Positions 38,103 to 46,303 of a DNA stretch of 64,000 bases are shown one piece after another; position 1 is the stretch's first letter; each line of letters starts with the position of its first letter. Source of the DNA: Caballeronia jiangsuensis. GTDB taxonomy: Bacteria > Pseudomonadota > Gammaproteobacteria > Burkholderiales > Burkholderiaceae. Made by a program: the position numbers and the translations under genes. The notes beneath the pieces were generated by a model that worked only from the letters and a program-made list of their open reading frames with translations, was not told the origin of the DNA and did no database searches. The stretch spans positions 1 through 64,000 of the forward strand of contig JFHF01000004.1 in the NCBI GenBank assembly GCA_000648925.1, written 5' to 3'.

Positions 38103-38562
38103 ATGAACACAGCAGCGAATGCAACCGCCGCCGATGTCGACTTCTATTACTGGCCGACTCCCAACGGTCAGAAGGTCGCCATTTTCCTCGAAGAAGCTCT
38201 GGTGAATTACCGGGTTCACCCCGTCGATATCGGCAAGGGTGTCCAGTTCACGCCTGAATTCGCGAAGCTTTCCCCAAACAATCGAATGCCTGCCATCGTC
38301 GACCGTGAACTCGATGTGTCGATCTTCGAGTCCGGCGCGATTCTTCTGCATCTGGCCGATGGCCGCTTTCCCGTGGGCTTTGCAGCACGCCGCGCAGCGG
38401 ATTGCCCTGGATGAGTTTCCACATGTCGCCCGCTGGCTGGATCGCGTCGGCAATCGGCCAGCCGTGAAACGCGCATACGCGCTGGGTGAAGAGATCCGTC
38501 CTTCGCAATTGACGGATGAGCATCGCAAACAACTGTACGGTCAGCAAACGCAAAGAGCCTGA
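38103..38562 (+). pseudogene. Glutathione S-transferase (YfcG/YghU-like), internal deletion and frameshift
   Basis: The first part reads as a GST thioredoxin-like domain: YYWPTPNGQKVAIFLEEA, SPNNRMPAIVD and FESGAILLHLADGR. This frame stops at 38414. The next frame (+1) carries the C-terminal end of the same protein: AQRIALDEFPHVARWLDRVG, then NRPAVKRAYALGEEI, ending at 38562. In intact relatives such as E. coli YfcG, about 75-80 residues of the helical domain lie between these parts. Here they are joined near 38356-38366. The product cannot fold as a GST. A short fragment might still be translated. Confidence 0.82.
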
Positions 38563-38645
38563 ACACACGGTGCCGGAGTTCTATCTCCGGGCCGAAATTC
38601 TTCGCAGCAAACGATAGATTCGACAACATCTTAAAGGAATCCGAA

Positions 38646-39104
38646 ATGTCTTTCTCAACCAAAGCCAAACGACTCGCAGCAGCAGCAGCATTTCTCGCGG
38701 CAATCCCCGTACTTGCAGCAGCGGCCAGCGACAAAGCCGATCTTTACGCCGATACATCGAAGGTCGTTCCAGTAACCGAGTTGAAGTTCTACCAGAACAA
38801 GGAAGGTCTGACCATCGCGAACGGCTGGGGCGACCCGGCTTCCAGTGCTCATAGCAACTACATCAAGATGGCTGGGGGCACCGCCAGCGGCGTGCACACG
38901 CACACCTACTCGTATTACGGCGTCGTCGTTGCTGGCGTCGTTGCCAATGAAGCTCCCGGCTCGAGGCAGGATCATCCGCTTGCTGCCGGCTCGTACTGGT
39001 ATCAGAAAGGCGGCGAACAGCACGTGACGAAGTGCATCTCGCAGACCGAGTGCATCTTCTTCGTCACGTCCAAAGGTCCGTTCGATTATCTGCCTGCGAA
39101 GTAA
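38646..39104 (+). CDS. Secreted cupin-like protein (DUF4437-type)
   Basis: A 152-residue exported protein. A signal peptide is clear (lysine-rich start, AAAAAFLAAIPVLAAAA core, cleavage near residue 27). The mature part has a small beta-barrel look with a histidine cluster (GVHTHTYSYYGVVVAGV) and GSYWYQKGGEQHVTKC, as in metal-binding cupins of the DUF4437 kind. Two cysteines (CISQTEC) may form a disulfide. AAAGGA precedes the start. The function of this family is not established. It follows the ruined GST and ends seven bases from the convergent livM. Confidence 0.72.
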   Translation: MSFSTKAKRLAAAAAFLAAIPVLAAAASDKADLYADTSKVVPVTELKFYQNKEGLTIANGWGDPASSAHSNYIKMAGGTASGVHTHTYSYYGVVVAGVVANEAPGSRQDHPLAAGSYWYQKGGEQHVTKCISQTECIFFVTSKGPFDYLPAK

Positions 39105-39111
39105 CGAGAAC

Positions 39112-40128
39112 TCAGGTACTGTCGTGACTGACGAAATGCCCGGGCAAGCGCCCGCCTTCGCGGTCACGACGACCGTACCACTGAGCCATCTCCCCCACGA
39201 TACCGCGCCGGAACAGCATCACGCAGGCGACGAACATGATCCCGGTCACGATGCTGACCGATTCGCCCAGTCCCTGAAACCACGCGATATGCGTAAGCTC
39301 CGCGAGCCACGTGCCGAACGCGGCCAGCTTCGTTTCGAGCCCGACGACGATCACCGCGCCGACCGCCGGACCGAACCGCGTGCCGAGGCCGCCCAGCAGG
39401 GTCATGAGAATCACGGTGCCCGACATCGTCCAGTGCACGTCGGACAGCGTGGCGAAGCCGAGCACGAGCGTCTTCATCGCGCCCGCGAGGCCCGCACATG
39501 CGGCCGATATGACGAACGCCAGCAGCTTGAAGCGATCGACATCGTAGCCGAGCGAAACCGTGCGCGCCTCGTTCTCCTTCAGCGCGCCGAGAATGCGGCC
39601 GAACGGCGAATCGATCACGCGGCCGATGAACGCGAACGTCATCGCACCGATGGCCAGCACGACGTAGTAGAGCGTCAGGTCGTCGTCGAGCGGGAGCACG
39701 CCGAACAGCCGACCGCGCGGCACGCCCTGCATGCCGTCCTCGCCGCCCGTGAACGGCGCCTGCACGCAGAAGAAATAGATCATCTGCGCGAGTGCGAGCG
39801 TGACCATCGCAAGGTAGATGCCCTTGCGGCGAATCGCGAGCAAGCCCATCACGAAGCCGAGCGCGGCCCCGGCGCCCGCGCCGAGCAGCAACGCCGCTTC
39901 GGGCGGCAAGCCGTGATCGCGCAACGCGCTGCCCGCGACATAGGCCGCGACGCCGAAGAACGCCGCATGACCGAACGACAGCAGGCCGACATAGCCGAGC
40001 AGCAGATTCAGCGACGTGGCGAACAACGCGAAGCACATGAGCTTCATCATGAAGACCGGATAGGCGCCGAGCCACGGCGCGGCGGCGAGCACGGCCAATG
40101 CGACGACGAATGCGAAGCGGTTATGCAT
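39112..40128 (-). CDS. Branched-chain-amino-acid-type ABC transporter permease (LivM-like)
   Basis: A 338-residue inner-membrane permease with about 9-10 hydrophobic segments, of the LivM half of HAAT importers: SLNLLLGYVGLLSFGHAAFFGVAAYV, RRKGIYLAMVTLALAQMIYF and GRILGALKENE are diagnostic. GAGG lies six bases before the chosen ATG; an ATG 12 bases upstream overlaps the livH stop and is an alternative. It is the last gene of the ten-gene operon. A hydrophilic C-terminus ends RRDREGGRLPGHF. Confidence 0.9.
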   Translation of the reverse strand: MHNRFAFVVALAVLAAAPWLGAYPVFMMKLMCFALFATSLNLLLGYVGLLSFGHAAFFGVAAYVAGSALRDHGLPPEAALLLGAGAGAALGFVMGLLAIRRKGIYLAMVTLALAQMIYFFCVQAPFTGGEDGMQGVPRGRLFGVLPLDDDLTLYYVVLAIGAMTFAFIGRVIDSPFGRILGALKENEARTVSLGYDVDRFKLLAFVISAACAGLAGAMKTLVLGFATLSDVHWTMSGTVILMTLLGGLGTRFGPAVGAVIVVGLETKLAAFGTWLAELTHIAWFQGLGESVSIVTGIMFVACVMLFRRGIVGEMAQWYGRRDREGGRLPGHFVSHDST

Positions 40129-40136
40129 GAGACACC

Positions 40137-41021
40137 TCATTTCGATTGACCGAACAGCCCGGCGGGACGCACGAGCAGAACCAGCGCCATGACGGCGAAC
40201 ACCACGGTCGCCGAGGCCTCCGGATAGAACAGCTTCGTCAGGCTTTCGAGGATGCCGAGCGCGAGACTCGTCAGCACCGATCCGGCGATCGAGCCCATCC
40301 CGCCGATCACGACGATCGCGAACACGGTGATGATCACGCTCTGTCCCATCAGCGGCGACACCTGCATGACCGGCGCGGCGAGCACGCCCGCGAACGCGGC
40401 GATCGCAACGCCGAAGCCGTAGCTCAGCGACACCATGCGCGGCACATCGACGCCGAACGCCGCGACGAGGCGCGGGTTCTCGGTCGCCGCGCGCAACAGC
40501 GCGCCGAGTTGCGTGCGCTCGATCGCCCACCACGCCGCCCCGCACACGGCGAGCGATGCGACGACAACCCATGCGCGATACGCGGGCAGCATCATGAAGC
40601 CGAGATCGACGGCGCGCGCGAGGCTATCGGGCGCGGCGTACGACATCCCCGAGACGCCGTAGACGGAACGCGACAGCCCCTCGAAGATCAGCGTGACGCC
40701 GAGCGTGAGCAACAGCCCGTACAGATGATCGAGCTTGTAGAGACGGCGCAGCATCGAACGCTCGACCAGCACGCCGACCGCGCCCACCGCCAGCGGCGCG
40801 ATGACGAGCATCAGCCAGTAATCGAAGCCGAAGTAGTTCGTGCCCATCCACGCGAACAGCGCGCCGAGCATGAAGAACGCGCCGTGCGTGAAATTGATCA
40901 CGTTCAACAGGCCGAAGATGAGCGACAGGCCGAGGCTCAGCACGGCATAGAAGCAACCGTTCATCAGACCGAGGACGAGTTGGCCCGATACCGCCTGTAG
41001 CGGCATACCAAAGAATTCCAT
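40137..41021 (-). CDS. Branched-chain-amino-acid-type ABC transporter permease (LivH-like)
   Basis: A 294-residue permease with about eight hydrophobic segments. It shows the LivH hallmarks LVLGLMNGCFYAVLSLGLSLIFG, NVINFTHGAFFMLGA and GMGSIAGS. With the LivM-like protein it forms the transmembrane channel. Companion ATPases and binding protein are encoded upstream in the same operon. CCGGAG lies upstream of the ATG. Substrate is unlikely to be a branched-chain amino acid given the operon's oxygenase and amidase. Confidence 0.91.
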   Translation of the reverse strand: MEFFGMPLQAVSGQLVLGLMNGCFYAVLSLGLSLIFGLLNVINFTHGAFFMLGALFAWMGTNYFGFDYWLMLVIAPLAVGAVGVLVERSMLRRLYKLDHLYGLLLTLGVTLIFEGLSRSVYGVSGMSYAAPDSLARAVDLGFMMLPAYRAWVVVASLAVCGAAWWAIERTQLGALLRAATENPRLVAAFGVDVPRMVSLSYGFGVAIAAFAGVLAAPVMQVSPLMGQSVIITVFAIVVIGGMGSIAGSVLTSLALGILESLTKLFYPEASATVVFAVMALVLLVRPAGLFGQSK

Positions 41022-41036
41022 GACGTTTCGCTCCGG

Positions 41037-41801
41037 TCAGATGTTGAGCAGCGCTTGCAGCGTGGCCGCTTTCTCGGGAAGACGAGCCGACTCGAAGGCA
41101 TCGACGATGCGCCCGTGCTCCATCACATAGAAGCGATCGGCGAGCGGCGCGGCGAAGCGAAAGTTCTGCTCGACGAGCAGAATCGTGAAGCCCCGCGACT
41201 TCAGCAGCCTGATGACGCGCGCGAGCGTCTGCACGATCACCGGCGCGAGCCCTTCGGAGATTTCATCGAGCAGAAGAATGTCGGCGCCGGTGCGCAGAAT
41301 GCGCGCGATCGCGAGCATCTGCTGCTCGCCGCCCGACAGACGGGTGCCCTGACTCGCGCGGCGCTCGGCCAGATTCGGGAACATCGCGTAGATTTCTTCG
41401 AGCGGCATCGGCGTGCCCTTCGCGTCCGGCAGACGCGGCGGCAGCAACAGATTCTCTTCGCACGACAGGCCCGCGAAGATGCCGCGCTCCTCCGGGCAAT
41501 AGCCGACGCCGAGGCGCGCCACGCGCTGCGGCTCGTGGCCGATCGTCTCGCGTCCGTCGATGCGGATCGAGCCGCTGCGTCGATCGGTCAGGCCCATGAT
41601 CGCCTTCAGCGTCGTGCTGCGGCCCGAGCCGTTGCGCCCGAGCAGCGTGACCACTTCGCCGCGCGCCGCGCGCAGGTCCACGCCATGCAGGATATGCGAC
41701 TCGCCGTACCACGCTTCGAGGCCCGCGACACGCAGCGCGTCTTCGCATGTCGCCGTGTCGATGCCGGCATCATCCGGCGCTTCAATGTGCGAGCGATTCA
41801 T
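41037..41801 (-). CDS. ABC transporter ATP-binding protein (LivF-like)
   Basis: A 254-residue ABC ATPase. The Walker A loop reads GRNGSGRST (55-63), with arginine (R61) where lysine is usual. The signature LSGGEQQMLAIAR, Walker B ILLLDE and the LivF-typical DEISEGLAPVIV are intact. The N-terminus carries about 20 extra residues before the domain. It overlaps the livG end by 20 bases. It pairs with the LivG-like ATPase to power the importer. Confidence 0.9.
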   Translation of the reverse strand: MNRSHIEAPDDAGIDTATCEDALRVAGLEAWYGESHILHGVDLRAARGEVVTLLGRNGSGRSTTLKAIMGLTDRRSGSIRIDGRETIGHEPQRVARLGVGYCPEERGIFAGLSCEENLLLPPRLPDAKGTPMPLEEIYAMFPNLAERRASQGTRLSGGEQQMLAIARILRTGADILLLDEISEGLAPVIVQTLARVIRLLKSRGFTILLVEQNFRFAAPLADRFYVMEHGRIVDAFESARLPEKAATLQALLNI

Positions 41802-42552
41802 TTTCCGTCCCCATGTACGCTTCCTTCACTTGCGGGTTCGCGGAGACGGAGGCGTAATCGCCTTCCGCCAGAATCTCGCCGCGCTGAAGCACCGTGATCG
41901 TGTCCGCGATGCTCGACACCATCTTCATGTTGTGCTCGACCATCAGGATCGTCCTTCCACTCGATACCTTCTTGATGAGCGCGGTCACGCGATCGACGTC
42001 CTCGTGTCCCATGCCCTGCGTCGGTTCGTCGAGCAGCATCAGCACAGGGTCCATCGCGAGCGTCGTGGCGATTTCGAGCGCGCGCTTGTGGCCGTATGAC
42101 AACTCGACGGTCTTCACATCGGCGTATGCGGCGAGGCCGACCTCGCCGAGCAAATCGAGTGCGCGTTCCCGCAGGCGCGTCAGCATCGCGCTGCTTTTCC
42201 AGAAGCGAAACGACACGCCGAGCGGCCGCTGCAACGCGATGGTCACGTTCTCGACCGGCGTCAGATGCGGGAATACCGCCGATATCTGGAACGAGCGGAT
42301 CACGCCTTTGCGCGCGATCGCGGCGGGCGCGGCCCGCGTGATCTCGCGGCCATCGAAAAAGATCTGTCCCGAAGTCGGCGTCAGGAACTTGGTCAGCAGG
42401 TTGAAGCATGTGGTCTTGCCCGCGCCGTTCGGTCCGATCAGCGCGTGGATCGTGCCTCGCCGCACGCGCAGATCGATGCCCTTGACGGCCGTGAAACCGT
42501 TGAACTGCCTGGTTAAACCCTTTGTCTCCAGAATCATGTCTGCATGCGTCAT
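41782..42552 (-). CDS. ABC transporter ATP-binding protein (LivG-like)
   Basis: A 256-residue ABC ATPase with a normal Walker A (GPNGAGKTT, 40-48), the LivG-type LTPVENVTIALQ, signature ELSYGHKRALEIA (variant of LSGG), Walker B VLMLLDEP and the conserved TQGM and VEHNMKMV switch region. GAGGAG precedes the chosen ATG; a second ATG at codon 6 is possible. It lies ten bases after the DUF2848 gene. Confidence 0.92.
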   Translation of the reverse strand: MTHADMILETKGLTRQFNGFTAVKGIDLRVRRGTIHALIGPNGAGKTTCFNLLTKFLTPTSGQIFFDGREITRAAPAAIARKGVIRSFQISAVFPHLTPVENVTIALQRPLGVSFRFWKSSAMLTRLRERALDLLGEVGLAAYADVKTVELSYGHKRALEIATTLAMDPVLMLLDEPTQGMGHEDVDRVTALIKKVSSGRTILMVEHNMKMVSSIADTITVLQRGEILAEGDYASVSANPQVKEAYMGTENESLAH

Positions 42553-42562
42553 CGCGCTCTCC

Positions 42563-43252
42563 TCAGCCCATCACCGGCAGCGTCTCGATCTCATAAGCGT
42601 GGCGCAGTGCGCGGCCGAGCACCGGGTCTTCGAGCACGGTCTCGAAGCGCTGCGCCGGGCGAATTCCGCCGATGGCCGCCAGCGTGCCGCAGAGCATCGC
42701 GGTTCCATCGACGAACTCGCCGCCGCGTTGCGCGAACTGGTCGAGCAAGTCCTGCGGCGAGCGCATCGCCGTCACCTTGCCGTCCTGATAGAGCACGCGC
42801 TCGCCGTCGATCGTCGCGTACGAACGCAGCAGCAACGCATCCCAGTGATCCGCCACGTCGCTCAACCGCCACAGCGTGTTCGAGCACGGCTTGTCGCACA
42901 TCTGCTTCGACACGGTGATGCCATAGGCCTCGACCTGCCGATCCGTGTGATCGGAAGCGACGCCGACAAACACTTCGCCGCGGTCCTTCACCAGCACGAA
43001 TTCCGCTTCGCCGCTGCTCTCCTCGCCCGAGACCTGCATCGTCGATGCGGGCCCGAAACGATCGGCCGCCACGCGATAGAACACCGGCGTATAGGCAGGC
43101 CGTTTGATGCCAAGCTCTTCGAGCTCGCGGATGTGCTTCTCCATCGCTTCGGTGTCGCGTCCGGTCCAGCCCGCGATGACGAGCGTGTCGATTGCAATGG
43201 CGCGCTCGATACTGCCGTCGCGCGTTTCGATGTTGAATGTGATGGCTTTCAT
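42563..43252 (-). CDS. DUF2848-family protein
   Basis: A 229-residue protein matching the DUF2848 family by its GWTGRDTEAMEKHIRELEELG, PVFYRV, SGEESSGEAEFVLV and GVASDHTDRQVE segments. The family has no established function. The GEAEFVLV and VGVASDHTDR stretches recall the metal-site region of FAH-fold enzymes, but that is only an impression. It is encoded between the binding protein and the ATPases of the importer, so it is likely an enzyme acting on the imported compound or its product. CGGAG precedes the start. Confidence 0.8.
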   Translation of the reverse strand: MKAITFNIETRDGSIERAIAIDTLVIAGWTGRDTEAMEKHIRELEELGIKRPAYTPVFYRVAADRFGPASTMQVSGEESSGEAEFVLVKDRGEVFVGVASDHTDRQVEAYGITVSKQMCDKPCSNTLWRLSDVADHWDALLLRSYATIDGERVLYQDGKVTAMRSPQDLLDQFAQRGGEFVDGTAMLCGTLAAIGGIRPAQRFETVLEDPVLGRALRHAYEIETLPVMG

Positions 43253-43264
43253 CGGTAGCTCCGT

Positions 43265-44491
43265 TTATTTCGATGCAGCGACTTTGCCGCCGACCAGCGG
43301 GCAACGGCTCGCGCCAAGCGGTGCGTACGCGTCCTGCGCTGAAATGGTCTGTTTGATCGCGTAGTAATCCCAGGGCTTCTTCGATTGCTCCGGGCTCTTG
43401 ACCTCGGCGATGTACATGTCGTGCACCATCAGCCCATCCGCGCGGATCACGCCGTTGGTCGCGAAGAAGTCGTTCACGGGCGTCTTGCGCATCTGCGCGA
43501 GCACGGCGTCGGAGGCATCGGTGCCGCTCGCCTGCACGGCCTTCAGGTAGTGCAGCGTCGATGAATAGACGCCCGCCTGAATGAAGGTCGGCATGCGGCC
43601 TGTCTTAGCGTAGAAGCGCTGCGACCATGCGCGGCTCGCTTCGTCGCGGTCCCAGTAGAAAGGCGTCGTCAGCATCATCCCTTGCGCGGACTTGAGGCCG
43701 AGACTGTGAACATCGCTGATGAACATCTGCAAGCCCGCGATCTTCTGCTTGCCCGGCGCGTTGATGCCGAATTCGCGCGCGGTCTTGATCGCGTTGACGG
43801 TATCCGCGCCCGCGTTGGCGAGACCGATCACCTTCGCGTGCGAAGCCTGCGCCTGCAGCAGATTCGAGGAGAGGTCCGCGGCGTGCATCGGATGCTTCGA
43901 TTCGCCGAGCACCTTGCCGCCCGTCGCGTTCAACGCCGCTGCCGAATCGCTTTTCAGCGACGCGCCGAGCGCATAGTCGACGGTCAGGAAGTACCACGAG
44001 TCGTCGCCGGCGCGCGCCATCGCCTTGACGAGGCTCGTCGTCAGCGCATAGGTGTCGTACGAGTACTGGATCGTGTACGGCGAACACGCTTCGTTGCTGA
44101 GCTTCGTCGTGCCCGCGCCGCTCGCGATCGCGATCTTGTGCTTCTCCTTCGCCACGTTCGACACGGCAAGCGCAACGGATGACGGCAACAGGTCCTGCAC
44201 CATGTCGACCTGTTGATTGTCGAACCATTCCCGCGCAACGGTCGCGGCGACATCGGTCTTGTTCTGATGATCCGCGCTGATCACCTTGACCGGCGCGCCG
44301 AGCACCTTGCCGCCGAAATCGTCGACGGCCATCTGCGCCGCCACGACCGAGCCTTTCCCGCCGATATCGGAAAAGATCGACGACATGTCCGTGAGCACGC
44401 CGATCTTCACCACGCCGTCGCTGATGGCGGCTGCGTTCGCCGTCATCGCGACCGCGGCGCACACCGCGCCGCACGCGAATTGTCTGTACAT
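43265..44491 (-). CDS. ABC transporter periplasmic substrate-binding protein (LivK/HAAT family)
   Basis: A 408-residue binding protein with a signal peptide (FACGAVCAAVAMTANA, cleavage near residue 21). The type I periplasmic-binding fold is shown by VVKIGVLTDMSSIFSDIGGKGS, the VAREWFDNQQVDMVQD segment, and WYFLTVDYALGASL. Such Peripla_BP_6 proteins bind amino acids, amides, urea or aromatic acids. It supplies specificity to the operon's importer. AGGAGA lies upstream of the start. Confidence 0.92.
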   Translation of the reverse strand: MYRQFACGAVCAAVAMTANAAAISDGVVKIGVLTDMSSIFSDIGGKGSVVAAQMAVDDFGGKVLGAPVKVISADHQNKTDVAATVAREWFDNQQVDMVQDLLPSSVALAVSNVAKEKHKIAIASGAGTTKLSNEACSPYTIQYSYDTYALTTSLVKAMARAGDDSWYFLTVDYALGASLKSDSAAALNATGGKVLGESKHPMHAADLSSNLLQAQASHAKVIGLANAGADTVNAIKTAREFGINAPGKQKIAGLQMFISDVHSLGLKSAQGMMLTTPFYWDRDEASRAWSQRFYAKTGRMPTFIQAGVYSSTLHYLKAVQASGTDASDAVLAQMRKTPVNDFFATNGVIRADGLMVHDMYIAEVKSPEQSKKPWDYYAIKQTISAQDAYAPLGASRCPLVGGKVAASK

Positions 44492-44528
44492 GGAAGTCTC
44501 CTGATATGTATTTGTGAAGCACGCCGCG

Positions 44529-45872
44529 TCATTGCGGACGCACCACCGACTCGACGCCGATACCCATCGCGAGCAACTGGCGATCGCTCATGTGCCGGCC
44601 CATCAACATCAGTCCCACGGGCGCGTCGCCGTTCGCGTGACACGGAATCGACAGCGAACATAAATCGAGCATGTTGGCGATCGACGGATTGCGCAGCAGC
44701 AAGCGGTTCGTCGATGTGTACGCGGGCTCTTCGTCGAGGTCCGCGATGCGCGGCGCGACGATCGGCACCGTCGGGCAGACGATGGCGTCGAAGGGACGCA
44801 ACTCTTCGTCGGCCTGACGGCATAGCTGCGCACGCAGCGCCCGATTGCGCAGGTACTCCGCGGTGCTGTGCTCGCTGCCGAGCCGGATGCGGGCGATCAC
44901 GCGCGGGTCGTAATCGTCGGCATGACGCTTGATGAGTCCGACATGCCACGCCCACGCTTCAGCCGCGACGAGGCCGCCGTGCTGACCGATCGTCGCAAGG
45001 TGCTGCCAGCTCTCGAACGAGACTTCGCGCACAATCGCGCCCGCCGCCGTCAGACGTGCAATCGCACGCTCGAACGCAGCGGCGACGTGCGCGTCCATGT
45101 CGTCGAGCACGATGGTCTTCGGTATGGCGAGGCGCAGTCCGCTCAACGGCAGCGGCATCGTCGCAGCTGGCTCGGTATCGCCCGCCATGATCGAATCGAG
45201 CGCGGCGCAGCACGCGACGCTTTGCGCGATGGAACCAATCGAGTCATAGCTCGACGACAACGGCACCGCGCCTTCGAGCGGAATGCGCGCGGCTGTCGGC
45301 TTGAAGCCCGCGAGACCGCACAACGCTGCGGGAATCCGGCACGAGCCGCCGGTATCCGAGCCGATCGCGGCAGCGGCCATGCCATCGCTCACCGACACAG
45401 CCGCGCCCGACGACGATCCGCCGGGAATCCGCGCGCCATCCCGGTCGAACGGATTCGCGGGCGTGCCGTAGTGCGGATTGATGCCGAGGCCCGAGTATGC
45501 GAACTCGGTCATGTTGGTGCGCCCGACGAACACCGCGCCCGCCGCACGCAATCTGCCGATCGCGACGGCGTCGCGCGTGGCGGCCTGCTCCGGAAGGACC
45601 AAGCTGCCGGCGCGCGTGATTTCGCCCTGCACGTCGAACAGGTCCTTCACCGAGACCGGAATGCCCGAGAGCGGACCCGCGACGCCATGACGGCGCAGCG
45701 CATCGCTCGCCGTCGCCTGCGCTGTGGCTGCTGCACTCACGCCGTGCGGAAAGACGCGCTTTCCTTCGCCCGAGTCATCGCCGATACGTTCGATGCACGA
45801 CGCGAGAAGCGACGCGGCATCGATACGGCCATCGGCGAGTTGGGCACGCAAAGAATCGAGAGCGGGCAGCAT
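44529..45872 (-). CDS. Amidase (amidase signature family)
   Basis: A 447-residue amidase-signature hydrolase. The Ser-cisSer-Lys triad is present: K76 (PVSVKDLFD), S154 (GGSSSGAAVS) and nucleophile S177 (SDTGGSCRIP). The open frame reaches 24 residues further upstream into the cupin gene; the ATG two bases after the cupin stop is preferred, although its ribosome-binding site is weak. It should release ammonia or an amine from an amide. Within this operon it may act on an aromatic or heterocyclic amide before or after the HpaB-type hydroxylation. Confidence 0.9.
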   Translation of the reverse strand: MLPALDSLRAQLADGRIDAASLLASCIERIGDDSGEGKRVFPHGVSAAATAQATASDALRRHGVAGPLSGIPVSVKDLFDVQGEITRAGSLVLPEQAATRDAVAIGRLRAAGAVFVGRTNMTEFAYSGLGINPHYGTPANPFDRDGARIPGGSSSGAAVSVSDGMAAAAIGSDTGGSCRIPAALCGLAGFKPTAARIPLEGAVPLSSSYDSIGSIAQSVACCAALDSIMAGDTEPAATMPLPLSGLRLAIPKTIVLDDMDAHVAAAFERAIARLTAAGAIVREVSFESWQHLATIGQHGGLVAAEAWAWHVGLIKRHADDYDPRVIARIRLGSEHSTAEYLRNRALRAQLCRQADEELRPFDAIVCPTVPIVAPRIADLDEEPAYTSTNRLLLRNPSIANMLDLCSLSIPCHANGDAPVGLMLMGRHMSDRQLLAMGIGVESVVRPQ

Positions 45873-45874
45873 GA

Positions 45875-46261
45875 TCAGGCCGGATCGTAGTAGTGCACTT
45901 CGAGCAACACGCAACCGCCGTTCGACTTGAACGGGCCATGCCACGCGCCCGGCGGACGCACCGCGTAGGTGTAGCCCTCGAAGGGCTTGCCGCCCTCGCC
46001 CTGCTCGTCATTGCCGACGGTCAGATCGCCTTCGACGAGAAACACTTCTTCCCAGTAGTCGTGGACAAACGGCTTCGTCGTGTACATGCCGGCGGGAAGG
46101 CGCAGCAATCGCGTGCGGCTGCCGCGCTTGTTGCCGGTGTCGAGCGCGCCGGAAAGGATCAGTTCCTGTGCGCCGGAACCGGGCGCATAACCTTCCGGCA
46201 ACTGCCAGCCGTCGGCCATGTCGAGTCCGTGAAACTCGTCGTGAAGTTTGTTGATAGCCAT
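45875..46261 (-). CDS. Cupin-domain protein
   Basis: A 128-residue single-domain cupin. The second half has the metal-binding layout: FVHDYWEEVFLVEGDLTVG then PPGAWHGPFKSNGGCVLLEV (candidate ligands H67, E71, E72 and H108 by count). It has no signal peptide, so it acts in the cytoplasm. AAAGGAG precedes the start. Small cupins in catabolic operons may be ring-cleaving or isomerising enzymes or sensors. Here it follows the HpaB-type oxygenase and could process the hydroxylated product. Confidence 0.82.
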   Translation of the reverse strand: MAINKLHDEFHGLDMADGWQLPEGYAPGSGAQELILSGALDTGNKRGSRTRLLRLPAGMYTTKPFVHDYWEEVFLVEGDLTVGNDEQGEGGKPFEGYTYAVRPPGAWHGPFKSNGGCVLLEVHYYDPA

Positions 46262-46303
46262 GTGTTTCTCCTTTAGGGAAGCGTTGATTGCGTCGAGTCG
46301 GTG

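Noticed and set aside
38052..38734. Minus-strand open frames of 158 and 172 codons across the GST remnant
   Set aside because: They lie antisense to recognisable GST sequence and show no family features. The GST reading in two plus-strand frames is far stronger.
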